Shown: in pieces, positions 34,357 through 35,198 of the stretch
Position numbering within the stretch: the stretch's first letter is position 1
Layout of the letters: every line of letters begins with the position of its first letter
Assembly: GCA_021201655.1 (NCBI GenBank)
Contig: JAJQEL010000022.1
Location: 1 to 35,198, forward strand
DNA: 35,198 nucleotides
Reading direction: 5' to 3'
DNA from: Erysipelotrichaceae bacterium
GTDB lineage: Bacteria > Bacillota_I > Bacilli_A > Erysipelotrichales > Coprobacillaceae
The notes under the pieces: model-generated
The model's input: the letters and a program-made list of their open reading frames with translations, nothing else
What the model was told of the DNA's origin: nothing
Database searches by the model: none
Translations under genes and position numbers: made by a program

Positions 34357-35008
34357 TTTTATTCACCCTTTCTACAAACTCTATTAATTCATCCATTTGA
34401 TTTAGCATCAAATCAGGATTCAATTCTTCAATTTCTTTTGTTCCTTTTGGTGTCCAATTGACACCAACGTTATAAACATGAGCATTCTTACCCGCTAATA
34501 TATCACTTATATTATCACCAATATAAATAGCTTTAGTACAGGAAAGTTGTTGCATAGCTTTTAAGATGCCTTCAGGATTAGGTTTAACGTTATTTACATG
34601 ATCACAACCTAAAACAATATCAAAATATGGTGTGATTTCAAACAAATCTAAACCTATATAAGCAGCCACTGAATATTTAGATGTGACAACTGCTAAAGGA
34701 TAACCATTATTCTTTAATACTTCTAATGTTTCCTTAACTGTAGGATACATTGTTACAAAATCTTCATGATGACTATGATTATATTCTCTATAACATGATA
34801 TAATATCATCTATAGTTTTTTGATTATCAAAATAATGCGAAAAAGATTCCTGTAATGTAGGACCTAAAAAAGATAAGTATTCTTCTTCGCTCAACTTATA
34901 ATCAGGTAAATATTGTTTAAAAGCATGTTCAAATGATTTTCTAATCAATAATTCTGTATCTAATAATGTTCCATCCAAATCAAAGATAATCGCCAAATCC
35001 TGTTTCAT
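34349..35008 (-). CDS. HAD-superfamily phosphatase (PpaX/Gph-like)
   Basis: 219 residues. HAD motif I is FDLDGTLLDTE (near 9-19), motif II VVTSK, motif III the lysine in NVKPNPEGI, and motif IV YIGDNISDILAGKNA. The cap domain is the small helical C1 type between motifs I and II. It hydrolyses small phosphates; pyrophosphate (PpaX) or phosphoglycolate are the likely substrates from the family and from the location next to trxB. The substrate is not certain. It starts an operon with trxB. Confidence 0.88.
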   Translation of the reverse strand: MKQDLAIIFDLDGTLLDTELLIRKSFEHAFKQYLPDYKLSEEEYLSFLGPTLQESFSHYFDNQKTIDDIISCYREYNHSHHEDFVTMYPTVKETLEVLKNNGYPLAVVTSKYSVAAYIGLDLFEITPYFDIVLGCDHVNNVKPNPEGILKAMQQLSCTKAIYIGDNISDILAGKNAHVYNVGVNWTPKGTKEIEELNPDLMLNQMDELIEFVERVNKNG

Positions 35009-35026
35009 CCTATCAACTCCGCCACA

Positions 35027-35054
35027 ATTATAGCATACTTCTTTTTAATTCCAA
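35027..35054 (-). promoter_or_regulatory. Promoter of the HAD-trxB unit
   Basis: Minus strand TTGGAA (35049-35054), 16-base spacer, TATAAT (35027-35032) preceded by TG (extended -10). It lies 19 bases upstream of the ATG at 35008. Confidence 0.65.
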
Positions 35055-35106
35055 ACTATTTTGCATTTAAATAATAAATGACCAAATTAAAAAATCTTTT
35101 TATAAT

Positions 35107-35198
35107 AAAAATCCACCAGCCTAGTTGGTGGTTTTGCATGTGTGGGCATAGCCCTGCTCCCAAAGCCATGTCTAAAGACATTACATCAGCCGTGCGGC
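35107..35198 (+). other. Hairpin-rich sequence at the window edge
   Basis: In 90 bases there are four compact hairpins on the plus strand: CCACCA with TGGTGG, followed by TTTT; GGGC-ATA-GCCC; ATGTCT with AGACAT; and GCCG-TG-CGGC at the very end. GC content is higher than in the surroundings. This density suits the end of an IS200/IS605-type element (transposase hairpins or the TnpB guide RNA region) or another structured RNA. The first hairpin may alone be a terminator for a gene to the left or right. The window ends inside it. Confidence 0.4.

Overview
The window is low-GC Gram-positive DNA, most likely from a gut Firmicute of the Erysipelotrichaceae/Coprobacillaceae type. The grounds are AT-rich sequence with strong AGGAGG-type ribosome binding sites and extended -10 (TGnTATAAT) promoters, a T-box leader, rapZ-whiA, murF-ddl and trxB of Firmicute type, and an ISL3-family element. 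I cannot name the species. Almost all genes lie on the minus strand.

Regions. (1) 1-6423 is accessory: a truncated P-loop ATPase, a DUF4869 gene split in a poly-A run, a CaCA-type Na+/Ca2+ exchanger, an anthrax-lethal-factor-like metallopeptidase with two tandem copies of an unknown small protein, an overlapping HNH endonuclease/MazG-like pair, and, divergently transcribed, an AbiE-type (type IV) toxin-antitoxin pair whose nucleotidyltransferase carries two mutually compensating frameshifts. (2) 6454-16360 is a complete eight-gene branched-chain amino acid operon (leuA-ilvN-ilvC-leuC-leuD-leuB-ilvD-ilvB) behind a promoter and a T-box leader with a probable CUC (Leu) specifier. (3) 16489-18872 holds murF-ddl (peptidoglycan precursor synthesis). 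(4) 19393-21389 is a complete ISL3-type insertion sequence with 22-bp inverted repeats, an 8-bp target duplication and a frameshifted transposase, inserted into a palindrome. (5) 21951-29626 is an unusual cluster: two lipoprotein genes (one broken by an 8-bp tandem duplication), a 1004-residue protein kinase fused to a STAND NTPase and a helical repeat region, a helix-rich possible DNA-binding protein, a zinc-ribbon/transmembrane/beta-propeller protein and a small membrane protein. The kinase and both lipoprotein genes share an about 18-bp motif directly upstream of extended -10 boxes, so they look like one regulon. (6) 29669-35008 is a conserved Firmicute block (HAD phosphatase, trxB, rapZ, whiA, XRE regulator), interrupted by an AAA-ATPase/PD-(D/E)XK gene and lacking yvcK between rapZ and whiA. 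(7) The last 90 bases are extremely hairpin-rich and may be the edge of an IS200/IS605-like element or a structured RNA.

A recurring theme is gene interruption in the accessory parts: four single-base shifts in A7/A8 runs and one 8-bp duplication, while other A7/A8 runs (whiA, the AbiEi-like gene) are intact. This could be real decay, phase variation or slippage-based expression, or partly assembly error; raw reads would decide. The strongest candidate for an undescribed system is the kinase-STAND/lipoprotein/zinc-ribbon cluster with its shared promoter motif. The MazG-HNH pair next to AbiE is a second candidate.
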